The position numbers were made by a program, and so were the translations under genes. This document shows, piece after piece, positions 1 to 5,810 of a stretch of 7,991 bases of DNA (position 1 is the first letter of the stretch; every line of letters begins with the position of its first letter). This DNA is from Actinomycetes bacterium (GTDB lineage Bacteria; Actinomycetota; Actinomycetes; Actinomycetales; Cellulomonadaceae), in contig JAEWCA010000256.1 in NCBI GenBank assembly GCA_023390875.1, forward strand, positions 1 through 7,991, read 5' to 3'. Under the pieces are notes generated by a model that was not told where the DNA came from, did not search any database, and saw only the letters and a list, made by a program, of their open reading frames with translations.

Positions 1-69
1 CGGGGGGGGGGGGCGCCGCGGCCCGCGCTGGGCGGGGCCCGCGGGTCATGCAGGTGGTGAGGTCAGCCC
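1..69. other. rplK downstream spacer and contig edge with 12-G run
   Basis: No coding sequence is visible here. Bases 2-13 are twelve consecutive G. The rest is very GC-rich and holds a dyad, CCCGCG (22-27) with CGCGGG (40-45). On the minus strand this lies just after the rplK stop, where rplA normally follows, so it is probably the start of the rplK-rplA spacer. The dyad has no U-tract on either side. The G-run at the very edge may be a real homopolymer where assembly broke, or a poly-G artefact of two-colour sequencing. Confidence 0.5.
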
Positions 70-501
70 TCAGCCCTCGACCTTGATGCCCATCGAGCGG
101 GCCGTGCCCGCGATGATCTTCTCGGCCGCGGCCAGGTCGTTCGCGTTGAGGTCCTCGAGCTTGGTGCTCGCGATCTCGCTGATCTGCGCCTTGGTCAGCG
201 TGGCCACCTTGACGGTGTGCGGCGTGGGCGAGCCCTTCGCGACACCGGCGGCCTTCTTGATGAGCTCGGCGGCGGGCGGCGTCTTCGTGATGAAGGTGAA
301 CGAGCGGTCCTCGTACACCGTGATCTCGACGGGGATGACGTTGCCGCGCTGGGCCTCGGTCGCCGCGTTGTACGCCTTGCAGAACTCCATGATGTTGACG
401 CCGTGCTGACCCAGCGCCGGACCGATCGGCGGCGCGGGGGTGGCGGCGCCGGCCTTGATCTGGAGCTTGATCAGGCCGGTGACCTTCTTCTTCGGGGGCA
501 T
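70..501 (-). CDS. rplK: 50S ribosomal protein L11
   Basis: L11 is a large-subunit protein at the base of the ribosomal stalk. It binds 23S rRNA in the GTPase-associated region and is part of the thiostrepton site and of RelA-dependent stringent signalling (family knowledge). The 143-residue product is full length. Residues 8-70 form the N-terminal domain, with the proline-rich [20 protein letters not shown] stretch. Residues 75-141 form the RNA-binding C-terminal domain, ending in the conserved GTARSMGI. The ATG (499-501) has GGAAGG about 5 bases upstream on the minus strand. The gene follows nusG after 88 bases in the same direction, the standard nusG-rplK-rplA order. Nothing in the protein is atypical. 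Confidence 0.98.
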   Translation of the reverse strand: MPPKKKVTGLIKLQIKAGAATPAPPIGPALGQHGVNIMEFCKAYNAATEAQRGNVIPVEITVYEDRSFTFITKTPPAAELIKKAAGVAKGSPTPHTVKVATLTKAQISEIASTKLEDLNANDLAAAEKIIAGTARSMGIKVEG

Positions 502-561
502 GATGCCTTCCGTCCTTCTCGTGGGCCGACGCCGTGGGCGATGACCCGGTTGCAGGTGAAC

Positions 562-578
562 ACCCCGCGGGGCGGGGT
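562..578 (-). terminator. GC hairpin in the nusG-rplK spacer (possible attenuator)
   Basis: A perfect 7-bp dyad, ACCCCGC (562-568) and GCGGGGT (572-578), has a 3-base loop and starts 12 bases beyond the nusG stop in the transcribed direction. No U-run follows, so it is not a classical intrinsic terminator. It could slow polymerase, protect an mRNA end, or partly separate secE-nusG from rplK expression. Only the dyad is seen; the function is a guess. Nothing else stands out in the 502-589 spacer apart from the rplK Shine-Dalgarno. Confidence 0.3.
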
Positions 579-589
579 CGTGCTCAGGC

Positions 590-1387
590 TCAGATCTTGG
601 CGACCTGGCTGAACGACAGCTCGACCGGGGTCTCCCGGCCGAAGATGGAGACGAGGACCTTGAGCTTCTGGTTCTCGGCGTTGATCTCGGAGATCGTCGC
701 GGGCAGCGTGTCGAACGGGCCGTCGGTGACCGTGACGGACTCGCCGACCGTGAAGTCGACCTGGATCTGGGATGCGGCCTTCGTTGCGGTCGCGGCCGCG
801 GGCGCCTTCGGGGCCAGCACCGGCGCGAGCATCGAGAAGACCTCGTCGAGCGTCAGCGGGACGGGCTGGTGCGTGTGGCCGACGAACGACGTGACGCCGG
901 GCGTGTGGCGCACGGCGCCCCACGACTCGTCGGTCATGTCCATGCGGACGAGGACGTAACCGGGGATCCGGACGCGCTTGACGACCTTGCGCTGCGCGTT
1001 CTTGATCTCGACGACCTCCTCCATGGGGACCTCCACCTGGTAGATGAAGTCCTCCATGTTGAGGCTCTGCGTGCGGTTCTCGAGGTTCGCCTTCACGCGG
1101 TTCTCGTAGCCCGCGTACGAGTGGATGACGTACCACTCGCCGGGCAGGCGGCGCAGCTGGGCCTTGAACGCGGCGACCGGGTCCTCGTCCAGGTCGACGA
1201 CGTCCTCGTCCTCGACGGCGTCCTCGGTCTCGGCGGCGTCGGCAGCGTCGTCGGCGTCCACCTCGTCGGCGGCGACGTCGACGACGTCGCCGTCACCTGC
1301 GGACACCTCGACCGCCTCGACCGACGCCAGGGCGTCCTCGAGCTCCGTCTCGGCAGCCGTGGTGGGCTCCTGCGACTCCTGCGACAC
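590..1387 (-). CDS. nusG: transcription termination/antitermination factor NusG
   Basis: NusG binds the RNA polymerase clamp, modulates pausing and Rho termination, and links transcription to translation (family knowledge). The 265-residue product has three parts. Residues 1-82 are an extension very rich in Asp, Glu, Ala and Val. Residues 83-188 are the NGN domain ([39 protein letters not shown]). After an Ala-rich linker, residues 212-265 are the KOW domain ([31 protein letters not shown]). Acidic N-terminal extensions are usual in actinobacterial NusG, so the length is not an error. The start is GTG (1385-1387), with AGCAGG 7 bases upstream on the minus strand. It follows secE after 87 bases. 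Confidence 0.97.
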   Translation of the reverse strand: MSQESQEPTTAAETELEDALASVEAVEVSAGDGDVVDVAADEVDADDAADAAETEDAVEDEDVVDLDEDPVAAFKAQLRRLPGEWYVIHSYAGYENRVKANLENRTQSLNMEDFIYQVEVPMEEVVEIKNAQRKVVKRVRIPGYVLVRMDMTDESWGAVRHTPGVTSFVGHTHQPVPLTLDEVFSMLAPVLAPKAPAAATATKAASQIQVDFTVGESVTVTDGPFDTLPATISEINAENQKLKVLVSIFGRETPVELSFSQVAKI

Positions 1388-1450
1388 GTGCGAACCTGCT
1401 TTCTCAGCCTCTGTTGCTAGTGGGTGGGGCGGCTGGACGCCCGCTCCCCG

Positions 1451-1467
1451 GCGGCCGCGAGGGCCGC
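1451..1467 (-). terminator. GC hairpin just after secE
   Basis: A dyad of GCGGCC (1451-1456) and GGCCGC (1462-1467), with a 5-base loop, starts 8 bases beyond the secE stop on the transcribed minus strand. It is all G/C and has no U-tract. It may be a weak terminator, a pause site or chance at this GC content. The rest of the 87-base secE-nusG spacer shows only the weak nusG Shine-Dalgarno and no convincing promoter. Confidence 0.2.
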
Positions 1468-1474
1468 GACGACG

Positions 1475-1759
1475 TCAGGCTCCGAAGACCCAGAAGGTCA
1501 GCTTGCCGATGCCCAGGTCGACCACCGTGACGAACGCCATGATCACCGCGACGAACACGAGCACGACGGTCGTGTACGTGATGAGCTCCGAGCGCGTGGG
1601 GCGCACGACCTTCTTGAGCTCGGCGATCACCTGGCGGTTGAAGAGCCCGATGCGCGAGAACAGACCGCGCTTGGCCTTCTTGCCGGCCGTCTTCGGTGCG
1701 CGGGTGCGCGACGCCGAACCCTCGGCGTCGGACGCCGCAGCCGGTGCTGTTTCGCTCAC
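1475..1759 (-). CDS. secE: preprotein translocase subunit SecE
   Basis: SecE is the small essential membrane subunit of the SecYEG channel; it clamps the two halves of SecY (family knowledge). The 94-residue product has a polar Ala/Ser/Lys-rich cytoplasmic N-terminus (1-33), then the amphipathic stretch FNRQVIAELKKVVRPTRSEL with the conserved E-L-K-K-V-x-x-P-T motif (about 40-59), and a single membrane helix (about 60-83). This is the one-helix form usual outside enterobacteria. The start is GTG (1757-1759), preceded by AGGGG with a 6-base spacer. It lies between tRNA-Trp and nusG on the minus strand, as in many actinobacteria. Confidence 0.96.
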   Translation of the reverse strand: MSETAPAAASDAEGSASRTRAPKTAGKKAKRGLFSRIGLFNRQVIAELKKVVRPTRSELITYTTVVLVFVAVIMAFVTVVDLGIGKLTFWVFGA

Positions 1760-1821
1760 GTCTGGCCCCTACGTCTCGTGGTGACCACCCGGCCCCGTGC
1801 GGGACCCGGCGGACGGACGGC

Positions 1822-1848
1822 CGACGCGTCGCGCCGGACCGTCCGGCG
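1822..1848 (-). terminator. two abutting palindromes between tRNA-Trp and secE
   Basis: A perfect 10-base palindrome, CGACGCGTCG (1822-1831), directly abuts an 8+8 dyad, CGCCGGAC (1832-1839) and GTCCGGCG (1841-1848). In RNA the second can form a 7-bp stem with a 3-base loop, about 40 bases downstream of the tRNA 3' end and about 70 upstream of secE. There is no U-tract. It could be a U-less terminator for the tRNA transcript, a processing signal, or an operator for secE-nusG. Confidence 0.35.
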
Positions 1849-1861
1849 ATCCTGCTCGCTG

Positions 1862-1878
1862 CCGACCTACCGGGTCGG
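1862..1878 (-). terminator. hairpin just downstream of tRNA-Trp
   Basis: A perfect 6-bp stem, CCGACC (1862-1867) with GGTCGG (1873-1878), has a 5-base loop and starts about 11 bases beyond the tRNA 3' end in the transcribed direction. There is no U-tract. The position suits tRNA 3'-end formation or a weak terminator. Only the symmetry is seen. Confidence 0.35.
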
Positions 1879-1888
1879 ACCGCGTGCG

Positions 1889-1961
1889 CAGGGCAGACAG
1901 GACTCGAACCTGCAACCTGCGGTTTTGGAGACCGCTGCGCTACCAATTGCGCCACTGCCCT
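1889..1961 (-). tRNA. trpT: tRNA-Trp (anticodon CCA)
   Basis: Read on the minus strand this is a complete 73-base cloverleaf. The acceptor stem is AGGGCAG/CTGCCCT, the D stem GCGC/GCGC with loop AATTGGTA, and the anticodon stem GCGGT/ACCGC with loop CTCCAAA, giving anticodon CCA. The variable loop is AGGTT. The T stem is GCAGG/CCTGT (one G-T wobble) with loop TTCGAGT. The discriminator base is G, as usual for bacterial tRNA-Trp. The 3' CCA is not encoded. It decodes UGG and lies directly upstream of secE in the same direction. Open frames running rightward across it are artefacts. I found no clear promoter upstream (1962 onward). Confidence 0.97.
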
Positions 1962-2242
1962 ACGACGGCCATGTCCTCCACGACGGACCGTGCGCGCGCC
2001 GCCGGAGTGCTCCCGAAGGGCCCCGACGGACGTTGCCCCAACGTCGTTACGACCTTGCTCGGGCACGGCTCATCATGGCGGACGTCAACCGCCGAGGGAC
2101 CACTGTACGCGACGTGCGCCCCTCGGTCGAACCGCGGTCCACGACGCCGCCGCGGCACCCCGACGACGACCGCCGGGTCCGGCCACCGACCGGCACCTGC
2201 CCGCCCGTCGATATCGGTCCGACGACCGCACGTGACCTCTGC
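1962..2242. other. divergent spacer between tRNA-Trp and aspC
   Basis: No gene is supported in this 281-base stretch between leftward tRNA-Trp and rightward aspC. Its open frames lack protein-like composition and a Shine-Dalgarno. It must hold the tRNA promoter, which I could not identify. A leftward TTGACG (2083-2088 as its complement) has no good -10 at normal spacing. The main structure is the dyad at 2029-2045, given separately. Confidence 0.5.
2029..2045. promoter_or_regulatory. 7+3+7 perfect dyad (possible operator)
   Basis: GACGTTG (2029-2035) and CAACGTC (2039-2045) form a perfect inverted repeat around CCC. It lies 68 bases upstream of leftward tRNA-Trp and about 210 upstream of rightward aspC, in the divergent spacer. 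The symmetry and half-site length fit a dimeric DNA-binding protein, but no regulator can be named. Confidence 0.3.
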
Positions 2243-2255
2243 CACTATGGACGCC
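2243..2255 (+). promoter_or_regulatory. candidate leaderless promoter of aspC (-10 CACTAT)
   Basis: CACTAT (2243-2248) is followed by 7 bases and then GTG (2256). This places the expected transcription start at or next to the GTG. No Shine-Dalgarno precedes either this GTG or the in-frame ATG at 2247. The same arrangement recurs before the histidine kinase and add. No convincing -35 was found. Confidence 0.4.
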
Positions 2256-3485
2256 GTGAGCGCCCAGACCGAGCCGTCCGCCCCCCGTCCCCGCGTGTCC
2301 GCACGCCTCGCCGCGATCGCCCCCTCGGCGACGCTCGCGGTCGACGCGAAGGCGAAGGCGCTCAAGGCCGCCGGGCGACCGGTCATCGGCTTCGGCGCCG
2401 GCGAGCCGGACTTCCCGACGCCGGGGTACATCGTCGACGCCGCCGTCGCCGCCGCGAAGGACCCCGCGAACCACCGGTACACGCCCGCTGCCGGGCTGCC
2501 CGCGCTGCGTGAGGCGATCGCCGCCAAGACGCTGCGCGACTCCGGCTACGAGGTCGCGCCGTCGTCCGTGCTCGTGACGAACGGCGGCAAGCAGGCCGTC
2601 TACCAGGCGTTCGCGGCCGTCGTTGACCCGGGTGACGAGGTCATCCTGCCCGCGCCGTACTGGACGACGTACCCCGAGGCCGTGCGGCTCGCGGGCGGCG
2701 TGCCCGTCGAGGTGTTCGCGGGCGCGGACCAGGACTACCTCGTGAGCGTCGAGCAGCTCGAGGCGGCCCGCACGCCGCGCACCAAGGTGCTGCTGTTCTG
2801 CTCGCCGTCCAACCCGACGGGCTCGGTGTACTCCCCCGAGCAGACCGCGGAGATCGGGCGCTGGGCGCTCGAGCACGGCATCTGGGTCATCACCGACGAG
2901 ATCTACGAGCACCTGACGTACGACCACGCGGTGTTCACGCCGATCGTGCGCGTGGTGCCCGAGCTCGCCGACACGACGATCGTGCTCAACGGCGTCGCGA
3001 AGACGTACGCGATGACCGGCTGGCGGGTCGGCTGGATGATCGGGCCCAAGGACGTCATCGCGGCGGCGACCAACCTGCAGTCGCACCTCACGTCGAACGT
3101 CGCGAACGTGTCGCAGCGCGCCGCGATCGCCGCGGTGTCGGGCGACCTCGCGGCCGTCGAGGAGATGCGGCTGGCGTTCGACCGCCGCCGGCGCACCATC
3201 GTGGACATGCTCGGCGCGATCGACGGCGTCTCGGTCCCGACCCCGCAGGGCGCGTTCTACGTCTACCCGTCGGTCGAGGGCGTGCTGGGCCGGACCATCC
3301 GGGGCGTCACGCCGCGCACGTCGGCGGAGCTCGCGGCGCTCATCCTCGACGAGGCCGAGGTCGCGGTCGTGCCGGGTGAGGCGTTCGGTCCGAGCGGGTA
3401 CGTGCGGCTGTCGTACGCGCTCGCCGACGAGGACCTGGTCGAGGGCGTCGGGCGGATCCAGAAGCTGCTGTCCGGGGCCGGCTGA
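2256..3485 (+). CDS. aspC: PLP-dependent class I aminotransferase (aspartate aminotransferase type)
   Basis: This is a cytosolic fold-type I aminotransferase that would swap the amino group between aspartate and 2-oxoglutarate through pyridoxal phosphate. From the chosen GTG it has 409 residues, normal for the family. Visible motifs are [11 protein letters not shown] near the N-terminus, [14 protein letters not shown], the cofactor phosphate-binding TNGGKQA, SNPTG with Asn186, ITDEIYEHL with Asp214 and Tyr217, the Schiff-base lysine Lys249 in [16 protein letters not shown], and the substrate-carboxylate Arg384 in GYVRLSYA. The overall motif set is that of subgroup I-beta, whose members also include prephenate aminotransferases, so the exact substrate is inferred. 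GTG 2256 is preferred because it fits a leaderless start; ATG 2247 would add three residues. The frame is open back to 1797, but that part crosses tRNA-Trp. It is divergent from secE. Confidence 0.93.
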   Translation: MSAQTEPSAPRPRVSARLAAIAPSATLAVDAKAKALKAAGRPVIGFGAGEPDFPTPGYIVDAAVAAAKDPANHRYTPAAGLPALREAIAAKTLRDSGYEVAPSSVLVTNGGKQAVYQAFAAVVDPGDEVILPAPYWTTYPEAVRLAGGVPVEVFAGADQDYLVSVEQLEAARTPRTKVLLFCSPSNPTGSVYSPEQTAEIGRWALEHGIWVITDEIYEHLTYDHAVFTPIVRVVPELADTTIVLNGVAKTYAMTGWRVGWMIGPKDVIAAATNLQSHLTSNVANVSQRAAIAAVSGDLAAVEEMRLAFDRRRRTIVDMLGAIDGVSVPTPQGAFYVYPSVEGVLGRTIRGVTPRTSAELAALILDEAEVAVVPGEAFGPSGYVRLSYALADEDLVEGVGRIQKLLSGAG

Positions 3486-3509
3486 CCCCGTCCGCGACGC
3501 AGGGCCGAC

Positions 3510-3537
3510 CGGGCGAACGTCCGGGGCACCCCGCCCG
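3510..3537 (+). terminator. possible U-less terminator after aspC
   Basis: An outer stem CGGGCG (3510-3515) with CGCCCG (3532-3537) encloses an inner CGGGG-CA-CCCCG (3522-3533); the two share a couple of bases, so they are alternatives or a bulged structure. It lies 25 bases after the aspC stop and before the kinase promoter, where a terminator would be expected. No U-run follows. Confidence 0.3.
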
Positions 3538-3544
3538 CACGACC

Positions 3545-3580
3545 TTCACCGGGTGAAACCGGCTTGCCATACTGTGCCCC
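3545..3580 (+). promoter_or_regulatory. candidate leaderless promoter and palindrome before the kinase gene
   Basis: TTCACC (3545-3550) and GGTGAA (3552-3557) form a perfect inverted repeat around one base. TTCACC also matches 4 of 6 bases of the TTGACA -35. After 19 bases comes TACTGT (3570-3575), a good actinobacterial TAnnnT -10, and 5 bases later the GTG start (3581). This predicts a leaderless transcript. The palindrome overlaps the -35, so it is a plausible operator, perhaps for autoregulation. Confidence 0.45.
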
Positions 3581-5101
3581 GTGCGCGCGGACGTCGAGGG
3601 GGAGCCCCGCACCGGGGACGCCTCGGTGCCGGCGAACCCGCGCGCCCATCTGACCGTCCGGGCCCGCATCCTCACGGCCGTCGTCGCGCTCGCCGGGCTC
3701 ACGGTGCTCATCGCGGGCGGGACGGCGTACGGGCTGCAGGTGCGGCAGATCGACGCCCGGATCGACAACTCGCTCGCGCGGGCGGTGGCCGCCCTGCGCG
3801 CCGTCGAGGAGGCCACCGGTTCGGGCACGGACCACCCCACCATGGACCTCAACGCGCTGCTCAAGGAGTCCGTCCGCACCCGGGTGCCCGGCCGCAACGA
3901 GGGCGTCGTCACGCTGCTCGACGACGGTCTCGCGTGGCAGGCGGCGCCCGAGACGCAGGCGCTGCCGCTGGGGCAGGACGACGAGCTGGTCGCGTACCTG
4001 GCGAGCCGCTGGTTCGGCCCGCACGCGTCGCCGCGCACGCTGCGGACGTCGACCGCGGAGTACCGGTTCGTCGCCGTCCCCGTGCACGTCGCGCACTCCC
4101 CGGGCCGCGGCCTGTTCGTCGTGGCGTTCGACCGGGGCGCCGAGATGCGCGCGCTGCGGGACACGTACGTCTCGTACGTCGAGGTCGGCATCGCGGCGCT
4201 CGCGCTCACGACGGTGGTCGCGTGGTTCGTCGTCGGGCGGCTGCTGCGGCCCGTGCGGCTGCTGCGGGACACCGCGCGGCGCGTCACCGAGTCGGACCTG
4301 TCGGAGCGCATCGAGGTCGGCGGCAAGGACGACCTGTCGGACCTCGCGCGCACCGTCAACGCGATGCTCGACCGGCTCCAGCGCGCGTTCGGTTCGCAGC
4401 GCGAGCTGCTCGACGACGTCGGGCACGAGCTGCGCACGCCCCTGACGATCGTGCGGGGGCACCTCGAGCTCATGGACCCCGAGGACCCCGCGGACGTGCG
4501 TGCGACGCAGGCGCTCACGCTCGACGAGCTGGACCGGATGCACCGGCTCGTCGACGACCTCGTGACGCTCGCGACGGCGGACCGCCCGGACTTCGTGCGG
4601 CTCGCGCCCACGGACGTCGGCCGGCTGACCGACGACGTGCACGACAAGGCGCGCGTGCTCGGCAACCGGCACTGGGTGGTCGTCGCCCGCGCCGACGTGA
4701 CGGTGCAGCTCGACGCGCAGCGGGTCACGCAGGCGTGGCTGCAGCTGCTCGCCAACGCGCACCGCTTCACCGCGCCGGGTACCGTCATCAGGCTCGGCAG
4801 CGAGGTCGCGGGCGACCGGCTGCTGCTGTGGGTGCGCGACGAGGGTCCCGGTGTGCCCGCCGAGGAGGAGGAGCGCGTGTTCGAGCGCTTCCACCGTGGG
4901 CTGGCCGACCGGAACCCGCACGGCGCCGGGCTCGGGCTGCCGATCGTCGCGGCCATCGCCCGGGCCCACCACGGACGCGTGTTCCTGGAGCACCCGCCGC
5001 CGCACGCCGGGCCGGGCGCGGTGTTCGTGCTCGACCTCCCGGCCGTTGACCTCGTCGACGGCGAGTCCCCGTCGGTACCCCAGCTCGTGGAGAACAGATG
5101 A
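3581..5101 (+). CDS. two-component sensor histidine kinase
   Basis: This membrane sensor kinase would autophosphorylate on histidine and pass the phosphate to the regulator encoded next. The 506 residues read: cytoplasmic tail 1-28; TM1 about 29-51; extracytoplasmic sensor about 52-198; TM2 about 200-221; HAMP about 220-272 (LLRPVRLLRDTARRVTESDL); HisKA with phosphoacceptor His282 in DVGHELRTPLT; and HATPase_c about 383-488. The ATPase has Asn392 in LLANAHRFT, the G1 box DEGPGV (Asp420), the F box FERFHRG and the G2 box GAGLGLPIV. All catalytic boxes are intact. The sensor region resembles no domain I can name, so the signal is unknown. GTG 3581 fits a leaderless start; GTG 3626 is an alternative just before TM1. 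Its stop overlaps the regulator start (ATGA 5098-5101). Kinase-first order is less common than regulator-first. Confidence 0.93.
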   Translation: MRADVEGEPRTGDASVPANPRAHLTVRARILTAVVALAGLTVLIAGGTAYGLQVRQIDARIDNSLARAVAALRAVEEATGSGTDHPTMDLNALLKESVRTRVPGRNEGVVTLLDDGLAWQAAPETQALPLGQDDELVAYLASRWFGPHASPRTLRTSTAEYRFVAVPVHVAHSPGRGLFVVAFDRGAEMRALRDTYVSYVEVGIAALALTTVVAWFVVGRLLRPVRLLRDTARRVTESDLSERIEVGGKDDLSDLARTVNAMLDRLQRAFGSQRELLDDVGHELRTPLTIVRGHLELMDPEDPADVRATQALTLDELDRMHRLVDDLVTLATADRPDFVRLAPTDVGRLTDDVHDKARVLGNRHWVVVARADVTVQLDAQRVTQAWLQLLANAHRFTAPGTVIRLGSEVAGDRLLLWVRDEGPGVPAEEEERVFERFHRGLADRNPHGAGLGLPIVAAIARAHHGRVFLEHPPPHAGPGAVFVLDLPAVDLVDGESPSVPQLVENR

Positions 5102-5775
5102 CGCACATCCTGATCGCGGAGGACGAGGAGCGGATCGCCGCGTTCGTCGCCAAGGGGCTGCGCGCCGCCGGCTACGAGGCGACCGCGGTGACGTCGGGCG
5201 CGGAGGCGATCGCGCGCGTCGAGGCGGGCGGCGTCCACCTGCTCGTGCTCGACCTGGGGCTCGTCGACATGGACGGGTTCGAGGTGCTGCGGCGGCTGCG
5301 GGACACCGGCCGGACGATCCCCGTGATCGTGCTGACCGCGCGGTCGTCCGTCACCGACACGGTGACGGGCCTCGAGTCCGGCGCAGACGACTACATGGCC
5401 AAGCCGTTCCGGTTCGAGGAGCTGCTCGCGCGGGTCCGGCTGCGGCTGCGCGCGCAGCCGTCGGCGGCGGTCGGCGAGCCGTCCGTCCTCACGCACGGGC
5501 CGCTGCACCTCGACCTGCGGACGCGGCGGATCCGGGTGGGCGACCAGGAGGTCGACCTGTCGGCCCGTGAGTTCGCGCTCGCCGAGACGTTCCTGCGGAA
5601 CCCCGGCGACGTGCTGACCCGTGAGCGGCTGCTGTCCGAGGTGTGGGGCTACGACTTCGACCCGGGCAGCAACGTGGTCGACGTGTACGTGCGGTACCTG
5701 CGCCGCAAGGTCGGGCCGGAGCACTTCGACACCGTGCGTGGTGTCGGGTACCGGCTGGTCGACGCGACCGCCTGA
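5098..5775 (+). CDS. OmpR/PhoB-family response regulator
   Basis: This cytosolic transcription factor is presumably activated by the kinase upstream, with which it overlaps by ATGA (translational coupling). TGGAG (5088-5092) lies 5 bases before the ATG. The 225 residues hold a complete receiver domain (about 3-118) with the acidic pair Glu8/Asp9, phosphoacceptor Asp52 in LVLDLGLVDMDG, Thr80 in IVLTARSS and Lys102 in YMAKPF. A winged-helix DNA-binding domain follows (about 128-222), with LSAREFALAETFLRNPGDVLTR, WGYD, the recognition-helix region NVVDVYVRYLRRKVG and the terminal hairpin TVRGVGYRLV. All switch residues are present. The targets are unknown. Candidates in the window are its own promoter (palindrome 3545-3557) and add, which starts 36 bases after its stop. 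Confidence 0.95.
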   Translation: MTHILIAEDEERIAAFVAKGLRAAGYEATAVTSGAEAIARVEAGGVHLLVLDLGLVDMDGFEVLRRLRDTGRTIPVIVLTARSSVTDTVTGLESGADDYMAKPFRFEELLARVRLRLRAQPSAAVGEPSVLTHGPLHLDLRTRRIRVGDQEVDLSAREFALAETFLRNPGDVLTRERLLSEVWGYDFDPGSNVVDVYVRYLRRKVGPEHFDTVRGVGYRLVDATA

Positions 5776-5800
5776 CGCCCCGGCCGAGGTCGCGCTGGCA

Positions 5801-5810
5801 CACTGTCCCG
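5801..5810 (+). promoter_or_regulatory. candidate leaderless promoter of add (-10 CACTGT)
   Basis: CACTGT (5801-5806) lies 4 bases before the ATG at 5811, and there is no Shine-Dalgarno. This repeats the layout before the kinase gene (TACTGT then GTG) and aspC (CACTAT then GTG). No clear -35 is seen, so add could also be read through from the regulator gene 35 bases upstream. Confidence 0.35.

Noticed and set aside
22..45. CCCGCG/CGCGGG dyad as an rplK terminator
   Set aside because: The loop is 12 bases, there is no U-tract, rplK and rplA are normally co-transcribed, and such dyads are frequent by chance in sequence this GC-rich.
1797..2255. N-terminal extension of the aminotransferase giving a protein of 562 residues
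   Set aside because: The added residues are Arg/Pro/Thr-rich and unlike any aminotransferase, the frame runs across tRNA-Trp on the other strand, and the family motifs begin only after 2256.
2101..2255. possible small leaderless ORF after CACTGT (2101-2106), from GTG near 2115
   Set aside because: The translation is Arg/Pro/Asp-rich with no protein-like pattern, and it merges into a frame shadowing aspC. No Shine-Dalgarno is present.
3263..5005. 580-residue open frame on the minus strand
   Set aside because: It overlaps aspC and the kinase, has Arg/His/Val/Asp-rich composition without domains, and is a GC artefact.
3340..5724. 794-residue open frame on the minus strand antisense to the kinase and regulator
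   Set aside because: It is low-complexity, rich in Arg, Ser, Thr and Pro, and mirrors codon-position bias of the intact plus-strand genes. This is a typical high-GC antisense artefact.
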